Positions 35,154 through 48,320 are shown, numbered from the stretch's first letter. The stretch is DNA of 64,000 nucleotides from Manihot esculenta (GCF_001659605.2 NC_035171.2:10074256-10138255), one strand, 5' to 3'. Program-made: numbers and translations. Notes: generated by a model not told the origin, from the letters alone.

Positions 35154-38100
35154 TTAAAAGAGATGAGGGTATTGCTGGAGCATAGACTCCCATGTCTCCC
35201 AAGTGCACTCTTCCAAGTTGTGGTGGTTCCACAGGACTTTCACCATCGGGATTTCCTTGTTTCTTAATTTTCTTATCTGGGTGTCTATGATCCGCACTGG
35301 CTGTTCAACATAGGTGAGATCCTCTTGGACCTCCACATCAGGCTCATTAAGAACCTTGCTCGGATCTGACACAAACTTCCTCAACATGGAAACATGGAAA
35401 ACCGGATGGATCCTTTCCATTGAAGCAGGCAAATCCAGCTTGTACGACACATTCCCAATCTTTTGCAAGATTTCAAAGCTAGTTTACCTTTCTTCCCGAA
35501 GCGAACCACTCCCTTCATTGGAGACACCTTGAGCAATACCAGGTCCCCCTCCTGAAACTCTAACTGCCTTCTGCGGATGTCTGCATAACTCTTCTGTCTG
35601 CTTGCAGCAGTCTTGATTCTCTCTCTGATTATGGGTACCACCCTGCTGGTAATCTCTACTAGCTCAGGCCCTGCCAAGGCCTTCTCTCCAACTTCCTCCC
35701 AGCAAACAGGTGATCTGCACTTCCTTCCGTACAAAGCTTCATATGGAGCCATCCCGATGCTAGCATGATGGCTGTTGTTGTAGGCAAACTCCACCAAAGG
35801 TAGATGCTGCCTCCAAGAACCGCCAAAGTCCAGCACACACATCCTGAGCATATCCTCTATAGTCTGGATGGTCCTTTCTGACTGTCCATCAGTCTGGGGG
35901 TGGAAGGCAGTACTGAAATCCAACCTAGTACCCATGGCATTCTGCAGACTCTGCCAAAACCTGGAGGTGAACTGGGGCCCTCTATCTGACACTATCGAAA
36001 CAGGAACCCCATGCAGCCTGACAATCTCATCCACATACACCTGCGCCAACTTGTCCACAGAGTAGCCACTCCTGACAGGGATGAAGTGAGCAGATTTGGT
36101 GAGTCTGTCCACAATCACCCATATGGAGTCCACTCTGTTGGACGTCGCCGGTAACCCTACTACGAAGTCCATAACTATGTTTTCCCATTTCCATTCTGGA
36201 ATCGGTAGCGGGTTAAGCATTCCAGCTGGCTTCTGATGTTCCAGCTTCACCCTCTGACACACTTCGCAGGCTGACACGAACTGTGCCACTTCTTTCTTCA
36301 TCGCTGGCCACCAATAAACTTTCTTCAAATCTTGATACATCTTGGTGGCTCCGGGGTGAATGCTGTATCTTGCATTATGAGCCTCTCTCATAATGTCTCC
36401 TTTTAGCCTTATGTCATTTGGTACACATAATCGAGTCCCATAGCGGAGGATCCCCTTGTTGTCAAATCTGAACTCATCATTCTTGCCTGACTGAACAGTC
36501 CTGGCAATCTTCACTAACTCGGGGTCCTCATGCTGTTTCTGAGCGACTTGCTCAAGGAACACGGGTGTCACTTTCATCTGAGCCAACAAGGCACCTGTAC
36601 CCGACAACTCTAACTATAGTCCTTCTTCGATGAGCTTGTAGAACTCCTTTACTACTGGTCTTCGTTCTGCTGTGATGTGGGATAGACTGCCGAGTGATTT
36701 CCGGCTTAAGGCATCAGCTACAACATTAGCCTTACCCGGATGATGCTGGATTTTGCAATCGTAGTCACTGAGCAGTTCTACCCATCTTCTCTGTCTTAAA
36801 TTCAAATCTCTTTGACTCAGGATGTACTGCAGGCTCTTATGATCTGTAAAGATCTCACATTTTACCCCATAGAGGTAGTGCCTCCACATCTTGAGTGCAA
36901 AGATTACTGCTGCCATCTCCAGGTCGTGTGTGGGGTAATTCAACTCATGCTTCTTCAGCTGTCTAGAAGCATAAGCAATCACCCTCTCATTCTGCATCAG
37001 TACACAACCCAGTCCCACACGGGACGCATCACAAAAGACTGTAAAGTCCTCATCACTAGATGGCAGAGCTAAGACTGGTGCTGAAGTCAACCTCTTCTTA
37101 AGCTCTTCAAAACTCTCTTCGCACTGGTCGGTCCACAGAAACTTCTGATTCTTCCTGGTTAACCTGGTCAGAGGAGCTGCTATCTTTGAGAAGTCCTGAA
37201 CGAACCTCCTGTAGTAACCTGCCAAACCCAAGAAACTTCTAATCTCTGTCACTGAAGTGGGTCTAGGCTAGTTAGCCACAGTTTCTGTCTTCTTGGGGTC
37301 CACCTCAATACCATTCTCTGACACTACATGCCCCAAGAACGAAGTGCTCCTCAGCCAGAATTCACATTTAGAGAACTTGACATACAAGCCATGTTCCCTC
37401 AAAGTCTGCAAGACCAACCGCAGATGATGGGCATGCTCTTCTGCATTCCTGGAATACACTAAGATATCATCTATGAAGACAATAACGAAGTGATCCAGGT
37501 ATTGGCTAAATACTCTGTTCATGAGATCCATGAATGCTGCAGGGGCGTTTGTTAACCCGAACGGCATCACTAGGAACTCAAAATGCCCATATCTGGTCCT
37601 GAATGCTGTCTTTGGCACATCTTCATCTCTGATCCTCAGCTGATGATACCCAGATCTCAGATCTATTTTGGAGAAACAACCTGCTCCTGCTAGCTGGTCG
37701 AATAGATCATCGATCCTAGGCAACGGGTACTTGTTCTTGGTAGTAACCTTGTTCAATTGTCTATAGTCGATACAAAGTCTGAGGGATCCATCCTTCTTTT
37801 TCACGAACAACACTGGAGCACCCCAAGGTGAGGCACTCGGTCGGATGAAACCCTTGTCTACCAGCTCTTGCAACTGTTCTTTAAGCTCTTTCAGCTCTGC
37901 TGGCGCCATCCTGTAGGGAGGGATAGAGATCGGTCCGGTTCCTAGCATCAATTCTATTTCGAACTCTATCTCCCTAGGAGGCGGTAAACCTGGCAGCTCG
38001 TCTGGGAAAACATCTAAGAACTCTCTAACCACAGGCACCGAGGCGGGCTCTCTGACATCTCTGTCCAGCTCTCTCACATGAGCTAGATAACCCTGACAAC

Positions 38101-40123
38101 CCCTCCTGAGCAGCCTACGAGCCTGTAGGGCTGATATCAAACCTCTAGGTGTACTCCCCCTGTCTCCTCTAAAGACAACCTCTGACCCATCCTGACATCT
38201 GAACTTAACTACCTTGTCTCTGCAATCCAAGGTAGCACCATGGGTAGATAGCCAATCCATCCCTAGAATGACGTCAAAATCTGTCAAGTCTAGAACCACT
38301 AGGTCGGCGGATAGGCATCTTCCCTCTATGAAAACTGGACTGTACTGGCAGACTGACTCTGCCACTGACGGGTCACATTTGGGTCCGCTGACCCATAGGG
38401 GACACTCTAACCCAGAGACCATCAAACCCAACCTCTCGACCGCTCTCGGAGAAACAAAAGAATGGGATGCACCCGGGTCCATTAAGGCATAAACATCTGA
38501 ATAACCAATGATGATATTACCTGACACCACGGTGTTGGATGCGTTTGCCTCCTGCTGCGTCATTGTGAAGATCCGTGCTGGAGCTGACGGACCTTCCCCT
38601 CTGTAAACTGATGAAGAAGAGGCTGACCCTCTCCCTCGGCCTCTGCCACTAGCCTGTGTTGCGGCTGAAGCTGCTGGCTGTGCTACGCTACCCGAAGTTG
38701 TCTGCTGGGGCTGTGCCGTAGGAACTGCTCTCGGACATTCCCAAGACATGTGTCCCTCTTGCCCACACCTGTAGCAGGCTGTCGTCCCAAACCGGCATAC
38801 CCCCCTGTGTAGCTTACCACACCTTGCACACACTGCATTATCAGCACCAGAGCTTGAGCTACCTCCTAATCCCAGACCTGATTTGATCTTGCTCCAAAAC
38901 TTATTCTTCTTTGGTTTCTTAGTGGTACTGCCCCACTTCTTACTAGCTGAACTCAAGGATGAAGGGTCTATCCTTCCCCCACCTGGGGTCTTAGAACCAG
39001 AAGGCTGTGCCACTGACTGCTTGACTTTTCCCTCTATTACGGCACTAGCCTCCATTCTCCTGGCCATGTCTATAATGGCATGGAAACTTTCTCTATCAGC
39101 TGACTGAATCAAAGAGGAATACCTGGAATTGAGCCTCATGATATACCTCCTCGACTTCTTCGGATCTGTGTCCAGATGTTGCCCAGCAAACGGCAACAAC
39201 TCTAAGAATCTATCGGTGTACTCATCGACACCCATCTCATCTGTCTGCTTCAGCTGTTCAAACTCAATCACCTTCAGCTCCCTGGAACTATCAGGGAAAG
39301 CCCATCCTGCGAACTCATTCGCAAACTCCTCCCATGACAGACTGTCCACCCTTGGTTTCACATAGTTCTTGAACCACTCTCGTGCCTTCTTGCATTTCAG
39401 AGTGAAACTAGCCATCTGAATGGCTCTACTGTCATCAGCCCCTATCTCATCTGTAATTATTTTGACCTTCTCCAGGTACACAAACGGATCATCACCGGTA
39501 TCAAACTGGGGAGCACCCAACTTCATATAGTCGGTCATCTTGGCCTTGCTCCCTCCAGATGAGGTAGGTTGAGGTCTTTGGGTTTCTGTAACTGCGGTTT
39601 CTGCTGGTGGTGGAGGTGCGGCATCCCCTGAGATAGGGTTTGCTGTGCCTGGATGGAAGGATGGAGGTGGGTACATAGGGTACTGTGGATACTGTGGGTA
39701 GAAAGGTGGGTATGGCATGTGAGAAGGGTAAGGATTAAAACTGGGGTAATCCGATGTACCTCCCATCGAATACCCGGGGTATGGTGAAAAAGGTGGGTAC
39801 TGGGGTGGTGGAACAAACCCCGAGGCCTGAGTGCCTCCCTGAGACTCACCCATGCCCTCTTCTGGCATGCTCACACCAAGACTACCATCCCTCCTCTGGT
39901 CCACATCCATCTCTTCTCCCACATCCACTGACCTGCCTCCTTGAACCGTTCCTCTTACTGATCTGTTTCTACCCAGATCCAGAGATCTTCTAGGGTCTCC
40001 CACTGCTCTGTCCCTGTTGGACCTACTTGACATTGCCCTTGGCAATGCTGGAGGACGGGCGCTCGTGCCCTCATCCTCCAGTGGTACTCTAGTCAATCTA
40101 GCTGATCGACGAGTTCCTCGCAT
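35154..40123 (-). pseudogene. G2-B gag-pol polyprotein, two nonsense codons and one frameshift
   Basis: The likely start is ATG at 40123 ([10 protein letters not shown]). Gag has a Pro/Tyr-rich N-terminal third, the Retrotrans_gag core ([18 protein letters not shown]), [12 protein letters not shown] and knuckle [15 protein letters not shown]. Then protease ([23 protein letters not shown]), RT ([10 protein letters not shown]), RNase H, integrase and the chromodomain-like end. Breaks: TAG at 37268-37270 replacing a Trp codon in the RT-RNase H connection; TAG at 36614-36616 replacing Gln; and a 19-base deletion near 35479 relative to copy A, shifting frame before the C-terminal 105 codons. Gag, protease and the RT palm are intact on one frame (37268-40123). 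Confidence 0.95.
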
Positions 40124-40342
40124 TCTGTTTACTGAAAAACAGCACAGATAACAAAACATTAGCATCCAATGGTTCATGTGGAAACACATGAACCCACATC
40201 ATATACATAGCATATCTCATGGCATATCATACTTTCATTCTAGACAGGACTCTACATCCTATCCTAGTGGACATGATTTCCTATTGTGCTTGACTTTCTA
40301 TCACATCTATGAGCCCGACACTCTAGGTCCGACCATATGAAC

Positions 40343-40359
40343 CTAGGGCTCTGATACCA
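40343..40359 (-). other. Primer binding site (tRNA-iMet type) of G2 copy B
   Basis: Minus-strand TGGTATCAGAGCCCTAG, three bases after the 5' LTR. Confidence 0.88.
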
Positions 40360-40362
40360 CTC

Positions 40363-40935
40363 TGTAACGACCCGGAAACCGGACCGCTACCGGCGCTAGG
40401 ATTCAGGTCGGCTTAAGGCCGCCAGAACCCGTAGCAAGCCAAACATACATCCTGTGAACCTGTTTAATCCCATACATGGTCAACAACATACATAAAAAAA
40501 ATTAAAAACTTTTCTTTCATTCAAACATTTCTTTGCCAAGCCTAGCCTGTGCATGCACAAACATAATATAAACCTCTCATTGGAGTCCTCATCAAATACT
40601 CCAATGGGGTAACATAACATAACATAGGCTTGGATTACATAGGCATCATAAAAACATTATATCTCATACAAGACCATGTGTACAGGGAATACAACAGACT
40701 CTAGTCAAGCACATTATTAAACTTACATTACATTACATCTCATACTTTTACATTACCAACAAACCATGTCCACAGCTAAGCTATTATATAAACTTCTCTT
40801 ACTCTGCTGACTTCTCTATCTACTCTGCACCTACAAGACTGGGGTTAGGGGAGAGGGGGTGAGCTATAAAGCCCAATGAGTAGAAACTAAAAACATTTGC
40901 TTTAATTCCTCCATTTTTAGGTATATTATTATTCA

Positions 40936-40993
<58 letters not shown>

Positions 40994-42787
40994 TTATCAT
41001 ATTATTTAACTTTTTCTTTCTTTTTCTTATTCATGCTTTCATGAAATGCAACACATCACAGCTAATCACATAAAGGATGGTATTGTCACCATTAGTCCTC
41101 AACATCTCCAAATGCCAGGGGCGTAGAATGGGCCTCACTGGTCTTTCTCTTACATAACATAACATTCTAAAGTGCCAGGGGCGTAGAATGGGCCTCGCTG
41201 GTCTTTCTCTTACATAGTGCCAGGGGCGTGGAATGGGCCTCGCTGGTCTTCCATAACATATCATCATAACATAACATCAGAGGACTATGGATCACCCAAC
41301 AACCATCCACATCAACATCAATTTATGCAATGCAGCATATTCGTGAATTCTAATGCAAACTTCCTGAAATATTGCATGGCATAATGATGCATGGGCAATG
41401 CTTTATGATTCATTCATTTATTCATTTACTTTACTTTAAAACTTAAGGGGTTGTTCCTCTCACCTGGTGACTGAAGCTTTAACAACGAACTCTGAACGAC
41501 TATCTCACAACCGGGGGTCTCGGTTCCTCGGGTCCGAACCTACACAGGTGGACTCAAATGAGGCACCAAACAACAAGAACATAACTCTAAACATACCCCC
41601 AAAAACCTCCTAAAAACACCTCAAAACACTCCTAGGAAGCATGCAAGAAAAGGCTGGACAGGGCACTTTCGGCGGCACCTTCGGCGGCCGGAAGTCCCTC
41701 CAGAGCCGAAAGTCAGGCAGGTTCGGCGGCACCTTCGGCGGCCGAAACTCCCAGACAGAGGCGAAACTCATGCATGTTCGGCGGCACCTTCGGCGGCCGA
41801 AAGTCTCGGACAGAGCCGAAACTCCAACTTTCGGGGGCAAGCTTCGGCAGCCTAAAGCTGCCTCTCAAGCCATGTTCGGCGGCCGAAACTCCCTTCGGCT
41901 GCCGAACCTGGTTTCTGCCAAAGGGCAGAAACTTGGCTCCCTTAAGCATTTTTGCCTTCAAACTCACCAATCATGCATAAACTTGTTCTAAAACATGCAT
42001 AAACACTATACATCACACCTAGGGGTCTCAAACTATCAAATACCCCAACTACAACACTTCAACACACACAAACAACATACATTGTTCATCAAAACCCATA
42101 AACTTATCAACAAGCCTAAACATGCATCTCTACCCATAAAACAACTTAAAACTTACTTAAAACATATAAGGAGCTTAAGATCGGCTCTTACCTCTTGAAG
42201 ATCGAGAGGGAGACGACCTAAACTTGGAGATCCACGAAAATGAGCTCCTGAGTTCCCAAAGCTCCAAAACTTGGTTTAAATGCTCAAAACTTGCAATGTG
42301 AGTTTAAAACTCAAGGAAAATGGAAGAGATTTGGAGGAAGAACACAAGATTTGCAAAGGGAAGGTCGGAAGCTTGCTGTGGCCGAAAATGGGAGAAAGCT
42401 CGCCCATTTCGGCTAAGTGCCCCTTTTATAGGTGGCTGGCCAGGCCACGTTCGGGGGCCGAATGTGCCTCCGCATCCATGCAATGTTCGGCGGCCGAACT
42501 TGACTTTCGGCGGCCGAACCTGGACTTCCCTAACTCATGCTTTCGGGGGCCTAACGTGCCTCCAAAACGCATGCATGTTCGGCGGCCGAACTGGACTTTC
42601 GGCGGCCGAACCTGGGTTTTCCTCCAAAGACTTCTCATGCAAAACTCATTTAATTTTTATACTTAAAATCATGAAATACCTTAAAACATTTTATGAAAAC
42701 ATGTTTCTACCCTACTAGAGGCTTCCGACATCTGAGATTCCACCGGACGATAGGAATTCCGATACCGGAGTCTAGCCGGGTATTACA
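40363..42787 (-). repeat. 5' LTR of G2 copy B
   Basis: The LTR is 2425 bases. The TTA microsatellite (40922-40993) differs slightly in length from the 3' LTR copy. The TATA box is at 42422-42430 on the minus strand. 13-mer clusters lie at about 41665-41900 and 42484-42610. Confidence 0.94.
42422..42430 (-). promoter_or_regulatory. TATA box of the G2-B 5' LTR
   Basis: TATAAAAGG on the minus strand, conserved with copies A and C. In the direction of transcription it follows the 13-mer cluster 42484-42610 by about 55 bases. Confidence 0.72.
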
Positions 42788-42792
42788 GCTAC

Positions 42793-42799
42793 TAACCAT
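42793..42799 (-). pseudogene. Start of Tat-like gag
   Basis: ATG at 42799-42797 begins the gag frame that continues at 32614 on the other side of G2-B. It lies 73 bases downstream of the primer site. Confidence 0.55.
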
Positions 42800-42871
42800 T
42801 TTGAGAGTGAGAGGAGAGAGAAAGAATATGAAATCGGTCATAATCTAAATGAATAAAGGGGATTCATTAGA

Positions 42872-42890
42872 TTTCTCGGCAACGGAACCA
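42872..42890 (-). other. Primer binding site of the Tat-like element
   Basis: The minus strand reads TGGTTCCGTTGCCGAGAAA, with a TGG start and GTTGCCG core like known gypsy primer sites. The exact tRNA is not assigned. Confidence 0.6.
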
Positions 42891-42892
42891 AA

Positions 42893-43382
42893 TGATATTG
42901 CTGAGATTAAATTGATAATGTGGTCGGAATGGGACTATGCTGTGATTGGCTAGAACCTGTAAGGGAGAAAATGTGAAGTGGTAGTGAGTGCCCACGGCAG
43001 CCACTCCGACGCTCAAGTCAGTATCGTGACAAGTAGAGAGAATACAATGAATTGCTTAGAGCTTTAGTTTAGAGAATAATGTACATTTACCTCTGGAATT
43101 GTTCTCCTTTTATACTGTAAAAAGATAGAGATACATATAGTGTTTCCTGAAAATCCGGTGATAATGTAGTCGGCTGCTTAATAATCGCTAAATAAGTTGG
43201 TAATCCTGTGATCTCAGATGAATGGGAATGTGCCTATCAATGGTAACTCTGTGCCAAGACTCAGGAGGGCGAATCTTGACGATAGTTCAAATATCAAAGC
43301 GTCCGAATCTACTTCTCTTGTGGCGGGACCATGTTTTTCACTTGTCTGATCCTTTCCAAATGATCCATATTTTGTAATGACA
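42893..43382 (-). repeat. Putative 5' LTR of the Tat-like element
   Basis: Between the primer site and a plausible TG/CA end (minus-strand start TGTCATTACA at 43382, end CAATATCA at 42893) lie 490 bases that include a minus-strand TATA box (TATAAAAGGAG, 43104-43114). I found no second LTR on the left side, so the boundary rests on the primer site, TATA and terminal dinucleotides only. Confidence 0.5.
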
Positions 43383-43387
43383 ATTCA

Positions 43388-43865
43388 TAACTTACTTTTA
43401 GGTGGATGTTAACTTCACTTACCCAAAAAACTTACTCCTTGTTAACTTTTTATTTAAAGAAATAAAAGTCTCGTTTGGTTCACGCCAAAATATTTTTTAA
43501 TTATTTTATTAAAAAAATAAAAAATTAAATTTATTTCTAAACTATAAGGTGGAATAAAAATATAAAATTTTACCTTTCAATTTAATTTACTTTAAACTAT
43601 CATTAAAAAAATAAAGATATTACTTATCATATTTTAGAATATGAATTACACTTTATTTATACTATTTTTCATCACTTATCAGAATTTTAGTATAAACTAT
43701 ATTCTACATGGTTTATTTGATATTATTTGAACTTTTATTAAAAAAATTTTAATGAATTTAGATTGAAAAAATAAAATATTTGATTTATTAGCAAGAATAG
43801 AATAAATTTAAAAAAATTACTATGAGATCCTTAAGTTTTAGAGAAATTAACTAATTAGTTCTTAT
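43388..43865. other. AT-rich DNA, no gene seen
   Basis: Homopolymer-rich; no ORF of note on either strand. Confidence 0.4.
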
Positions 43866-43867
43866 AA

Positions 43868-44958
43868 TTCTTAGAGCGAATTAAAATATCCTCTATTATC
43901 TCAAAATATAACTATTTGTTTATTATGTTAAGAATTCCACTGGTCAAAGAAAGAAATTACTGGTCAAAAGAGAGATAGTAATTATAAATTTCAAAAATAA
44001 TCATATACGGTTCAATTGGTCCGATTTAGTTCATCAAAATCGATTTTATGAATGAACAACAAAAACCCAAAAACATTTATGCGCAGAAAGGCTAAACTTC
44101 AAACATTAAGTAACATTCAGTCATGTAAAAAAAAAAATGATCCAGATTAAATCAAATCCAGAAACTAAAAATTAATTATCAATACAAACAATAATCTAAA
44201 AAATTAAACTTTAGATTTTATAAATAAATTAAATACTAAGTAAAAAATCAAATAGAAACAACAATTAATAATCAAATCCCATTCAAGTAAAAATCCTATC
44301 AACATAGAAACCTCCACAAATAACAACTCATAAACCTATTGCACACCCAAATAATCACACTAAAAAACTTTATATCTGGAAGTCCTTGCAAATCCAAAAA
44401 TTTAATATATGAAACAACGAAAAGATTGAGCATCAACCGTCAATCAAATTGAGAGAAAGGGCAGCCATTATAAGATAGTACTTCAGTGAGGACGACAACT
44501 ATCGGCGAAAAAATAATTATTAATCATTAATCAAACAGTAAAGATGACCATAAATATGAAAATATTTGGAGGATTTGATAATAACGAAGATTAAGAGATC
44601 TAAAGGAGCTGAACAAAGATAGAAAATGAAAACAATTCTCCAGATGCATTTGGGCGCGTCATGGTCGAAGATTAAGGGAGAAAAAGAAGATGGAAAGAAC
44701 CGAATAATGAGAGAGATGAGAGCAAGTTTGTGCTAGGATCGATGGAGATAGAATTTCTTTAAGATCGTATATATATAATCGATTCGTATGATTCGATTTT
44801 TAATTTAACTACTCACCCTTAATTTAAATTTTCAATTGAGAAGGGTATTTATAACCTTTTTATTTAAAATTAACGGAATTCGTACAACTATTAATCAAAA
44901 GAACCAAATAGTTGTATTTTGTAATAATGGAGGACATTCTAATAGCTCTAAAAATTAA
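43868..44958. mobile_element. Degenerate inverted-repeat element (Mutator-like or MITE)
   Basis: The left arm 43870-43920 (ttagagcgaattaaaatatc...) matches the reverse complement of 44905-44950 (ttagagctattagaatgtcc...), sharing CAAAATAyAACTATTTG. I estimate about 80-85 percent over some 50 bases. The 1.1-kb body between shows no transposase. Outer limits and target duplication are not resolved. Confidence 0.45.
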
Positions 44959-44959
44959 C

Positions 44960-46067
44960 TCAACTCCAGGCCAGGGCCAAGATGTTGATCCATAGATTTC
45001 TCTCTGGAACCAGGACTATGGCTTTGATCTAAGAGCATAATTAAAAGCTAAACCATGTTGTATTCTCTTACAACATCTCTCATTCAAATATTAATTTAGC
45101 ATGTTGACTTGGATGTTTATATGACCAAGGGCTTAACTTTACACGAATTTAAAATAAATTAAGTTTTTTAAAGAATAATTATTAATTAAAAAATAAAAAA
45201 TAAAAAATAAATTTAAATTAAAACAAATAAAAGAAAAATATATAAAAAAGAATTTTTAATGGCTAATTAATTAATTTTGATATTAATAACTTTAACAAAA
45301 ATTATTTCTTATAAAATCTTATTAATTTTGATAAAATTTATTTTTAATATAAAATCAATTCTCACAAAGAGAATTGAATTTTTGCACTATTACTTTTATT
45401 AAATATAAAAATTTAATAAAAATAATTTTTTTATGATATATATTATATTTTTTATTTAATTTTTATTTTATCAATCTATTGTCAAATATAAGATATTAAA
45501 TTTAATAAATATGGAGATTAATTTATAAAGAATATAAATATTTATTTGTAAACAGTTATAATATTTATGAATTAATTTGTAAGAATATAGGAATGAATTA
45601 TAATAAAAGAGATTATTTTATTGTAAACACAACTTTATAATTAAATTTACAAATATATGAAATATATTATATATATAAATTTTAAAGATTAAAATATAAT
45701 ATATTTTAATTAAAAATTATTTTTAAATGTAATATCAGCCTTAAAGAGAAAATTCTCACTTAATAAAAAATAAATTTCATGATTTTTTTTCACAAATTAA
45801 ATAATATAATTCTATTTGAAAAAAAGCAACAAATCACATAGTAATTTTTTTATAATTATTTTTTTAATTATAATATATGTAAATATATTTTTTATTAATA
45901 CTTTCTATTTTAAAATATTAATTTTTTAAGAAAATTAAATTCTAATTTTAAATGAAAAATATAAAAATATTATTTATATGAATATATATTTTATATAAAA
46001 TTAATATTTAACGAGAATATAAAATATAAAAAAATTACTATTTATTTATATATTATAAAAAACACAC
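44960..46067. other. AT-rich intergenic DNA
   Basis: Very AT-rich, with no reading frame above background and no promoter or RNA gene that I can recognise. Confidence 0.5.
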
Positions 46068-46105
46068 TAATTAATTTTTCAATTTTAAAAAATATATTAA
46101 AATAT
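46068..46105. repeat. Left arm of an AT-rich inverted repeat split by the LINE
   Basis: The 38 bases are the reverse complement of 62176-62213 with one mismatch. The two arms lie on opposite sides of the LINE, so before insertion they were about 230 bases apart. Confidence 0.55.
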
Positions 46106-46176
46106 CAATATTAATAAACTTTCCTTTTAATTTTCTCCATTTAATTTTTTTTTTTGAAAAGGAGGGATAGAGCCCT

Positions 46177-47963
46177 TTAATTTATTATACGATCATGAAA
46201 AATATTCATACAGTCAGCATCCAAGAGGAGCTTAATACTAGATGAAGGCAAATCAATAAGACTCATACCAAAAACTCCACCATGCGCACTATTCGCAAGA
46301 TAATCAGCTACCATATTAGCTTCCATATATATTTGCACGACCTTAACCTCCCATTCCCGCCGGATAAGAACTCTGCAATTAATAACTAAAGACTGCAATC
46401 TATAAACACCACTGCATTGACCTTGAAGAAGCTGAACAGCAATTTGAGAATCAGTTTGAATAACAATTTTCCGCCATCCCCTACTCCAAGCCACATTCAA
46501 AGCATGATATATGGCCCATAATTCTGCCTCAAACACACCACAAACTCCCAACACACAACGAAAACCAAGTAGCCATTTACCAAAACTGTCTCGAAAAGAA
46601 CCCGCACAGGTTGCAGCTCCTGATTTTTGACGCACACTACCATCTGTGTTGATTGTAATCCACCCTATAGCTGCTGGTGTCCAGGCCACTCTAATCACTC
46701 GACATTGACGTTGAATAGAAGAAGGAAAATAACCATTCCATGCTTGATATATTTCCTTAGCCTTGTCCAAGATTAGTGGGCAAGAAACTAATCTTTGGAC
46801 TCCAAGATTGAAGGACCGTTCATTGCGAAATTTCCATGCCCACCAAACTGTAACCATAAAAACTACAGGCCAGGGAAGCTCACCAATACAAAAAGAGCTT
46901 TTAAGACACCAAGACAACCATTCCCGGATATCAACGAAGCCAAAAAAGGTTTGGACTTCACTAGCAGGTAATAAATTAAGCCAGCAACTCTTAATAAAGT
47001 TACAATCTCTTAAAACATGTAGCACCGACTCAGACTGAGTACCACAGCTCATACACAAGTCTGAATTAATCCATCCTCTCCGAAATCGCTGAACATTGAC
47101 CATAATTTTCTCATGGGCAACTTCCCATAGAAAAACCCGCATCCTCTGCGTGCCAGGTGCTTTCCAAATAAGCTTCCATAATGGTAAGGCAACTGGTAAA
47201 CCACATTTCTCCACTAGAAGAGAGTACCCCGTTTTAACTGAATACTGTCCACTAATGGAATGTCTCCATATTATTCCATCCCTTGAGTTAGCATCATCAT
47301 GTAGGCAAATGGGGAGTAAAAATGCTAAAACGAAATCAGGTAGCCATAAAGACAATCGATTCCAATCCCATCCATATCCAGGGATCCAATAATATCTCAC
47401 AACCACCTCTAATTCCAAAGGATCAATAGGAGCAGAAACCAATCGGAAAAGAGGTCCAACCGAAAGCCAATCATCTTGCCAAAACTTAACATCAGTACCA
47501 CTACGAACGTCAATAGAAACACCACTAGAAACTAATTGGAGGCCCCAGCATAAAGCCTTCCAATTCATAGAGGCACCAGGAGGTACTCGAAGATTCCAAG
47601 AAATTCTACCATTATTATATTTCCAAAGAAGACATGAGATCCATAAGTCAGATGGGTTCATAAATGCCCGCCAACATAATTTACCCATCATAGCTTGATT
47701 CATTAATCCAAAATTCCGAATGCCCAACCCACCATTTTGCTTTGGATATAGCAAAGTTTGCCAATTAATCAGATGAACAGCAGAATCCCCACTGTTACCA
47801 TGCCAAATAAAATTACGACAAAGCCGCTCCATTTCCTTACAAATAGACACCGGCAATTTAATAGATTGCATAGTATAAATAGGAATAGAGTTCAAGACTG
47901 ATTGGACCAGCGTTATTCTCCCTGCTCTAGAAAGTGCACCCGCCTTCCAACCAGCAAGCCGGC
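46177..47963 (-). pseudogene. LINE ORF2, C-terminal part: RT thumb, zinc-binding region, RNase H
   Basis: Continues ORF2 in the same frame after G2-C, starting LAGWKAGALSRAGRITLVQS, the conserved segment after the RT palm. Then come a reverse-transcriptase zinc-binding region (WKLIWKAPGTQRMRVFLWE, then CMSCGTQSESVLHVLRDC) and an RNase H domain with NTDGSV, EAELWAIYHA, TDSQIA and NMVADYLAN providing the four acidic positions. Plant L1 ORF2 proteins often end in such an RNase H. This part is free of stops (47895-46177 as an ATG-started frame). Confidence 0.92.
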
Positions 47964-48140
47964 TGTAATACCCGGCTAGACTCCGGTATCGGAATCCCTA
48001 CCGTCCGGTGGGACCTCGGATGTCGGAAACCTCTAGAAGGGTAAAACTATGATTTTATGAAATGTTTTCATGAATTTCATGTTTTTAAGTAAGTAATTAA
48101 ATGAGTTTTTGCATGAAAAATCTTTGGAGGAAAACCCAGG

Positions 48141-48265
48141 TTCGGCCGCCGAACTTCGAAGTTCGGCCGCCGAACATGCATGCTTTCGGAGGGACTTTAG
48201 GCGCCCGAAAGCATGAGTAAGGGAAATCCAGGTTCGGCCGCCGAACCTCATGTTCGGCCGCCGAA
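48141..48265 (+). promoter_or_regulatory. Cluster of four perfect ttcggccgccgaa motifs upstream of the LTR TATA box
   Basis: Perfect copies at 48141-48153, 48162-48174, 48233-48245 and 48253-48265, with related ttcgg/ccgaa half-sites between. Each holds the hexamer GCCGCC, the core of the ERF-bound GCC box (known plant cis-element), and a cggccg palindrome. They end about 55 bases before the TATA box. Use as an enhancer is inference. The 3' LTR has the same set at 55737-55861. Confidence 0.55.
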
Positions 48266-48320
48266 CCTTGCATGCATGCGGAGGCACTTTCGGCCCCCGA
48301 ACGTGGCCTGGCCAGCCACC

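Larger units (their letters stand above)
32620..42787 (-). mobile_element. G2 chromovirus copy B, complete structure
   Basis: LTRs 32620-35046 and 40363-42787, a perfect duplication gctac (32615-32619 and 42788-42792), tRNA-iMet primer site, gag-pol and polypurine tract are all present; length 10168. About ten differences between the LTRs were noticed by eye (under half a percent, ignoring a TTA microsatellite), so the insertion is young. It interrupts the first codons of the Tat-like gag. Confidence 0.96.

Noticed and set aside
46763..47392. Plus-strand frames within the LINE
   Set aside because: Antisense shadows of the ORF2 zinc-binding and RNase H region.
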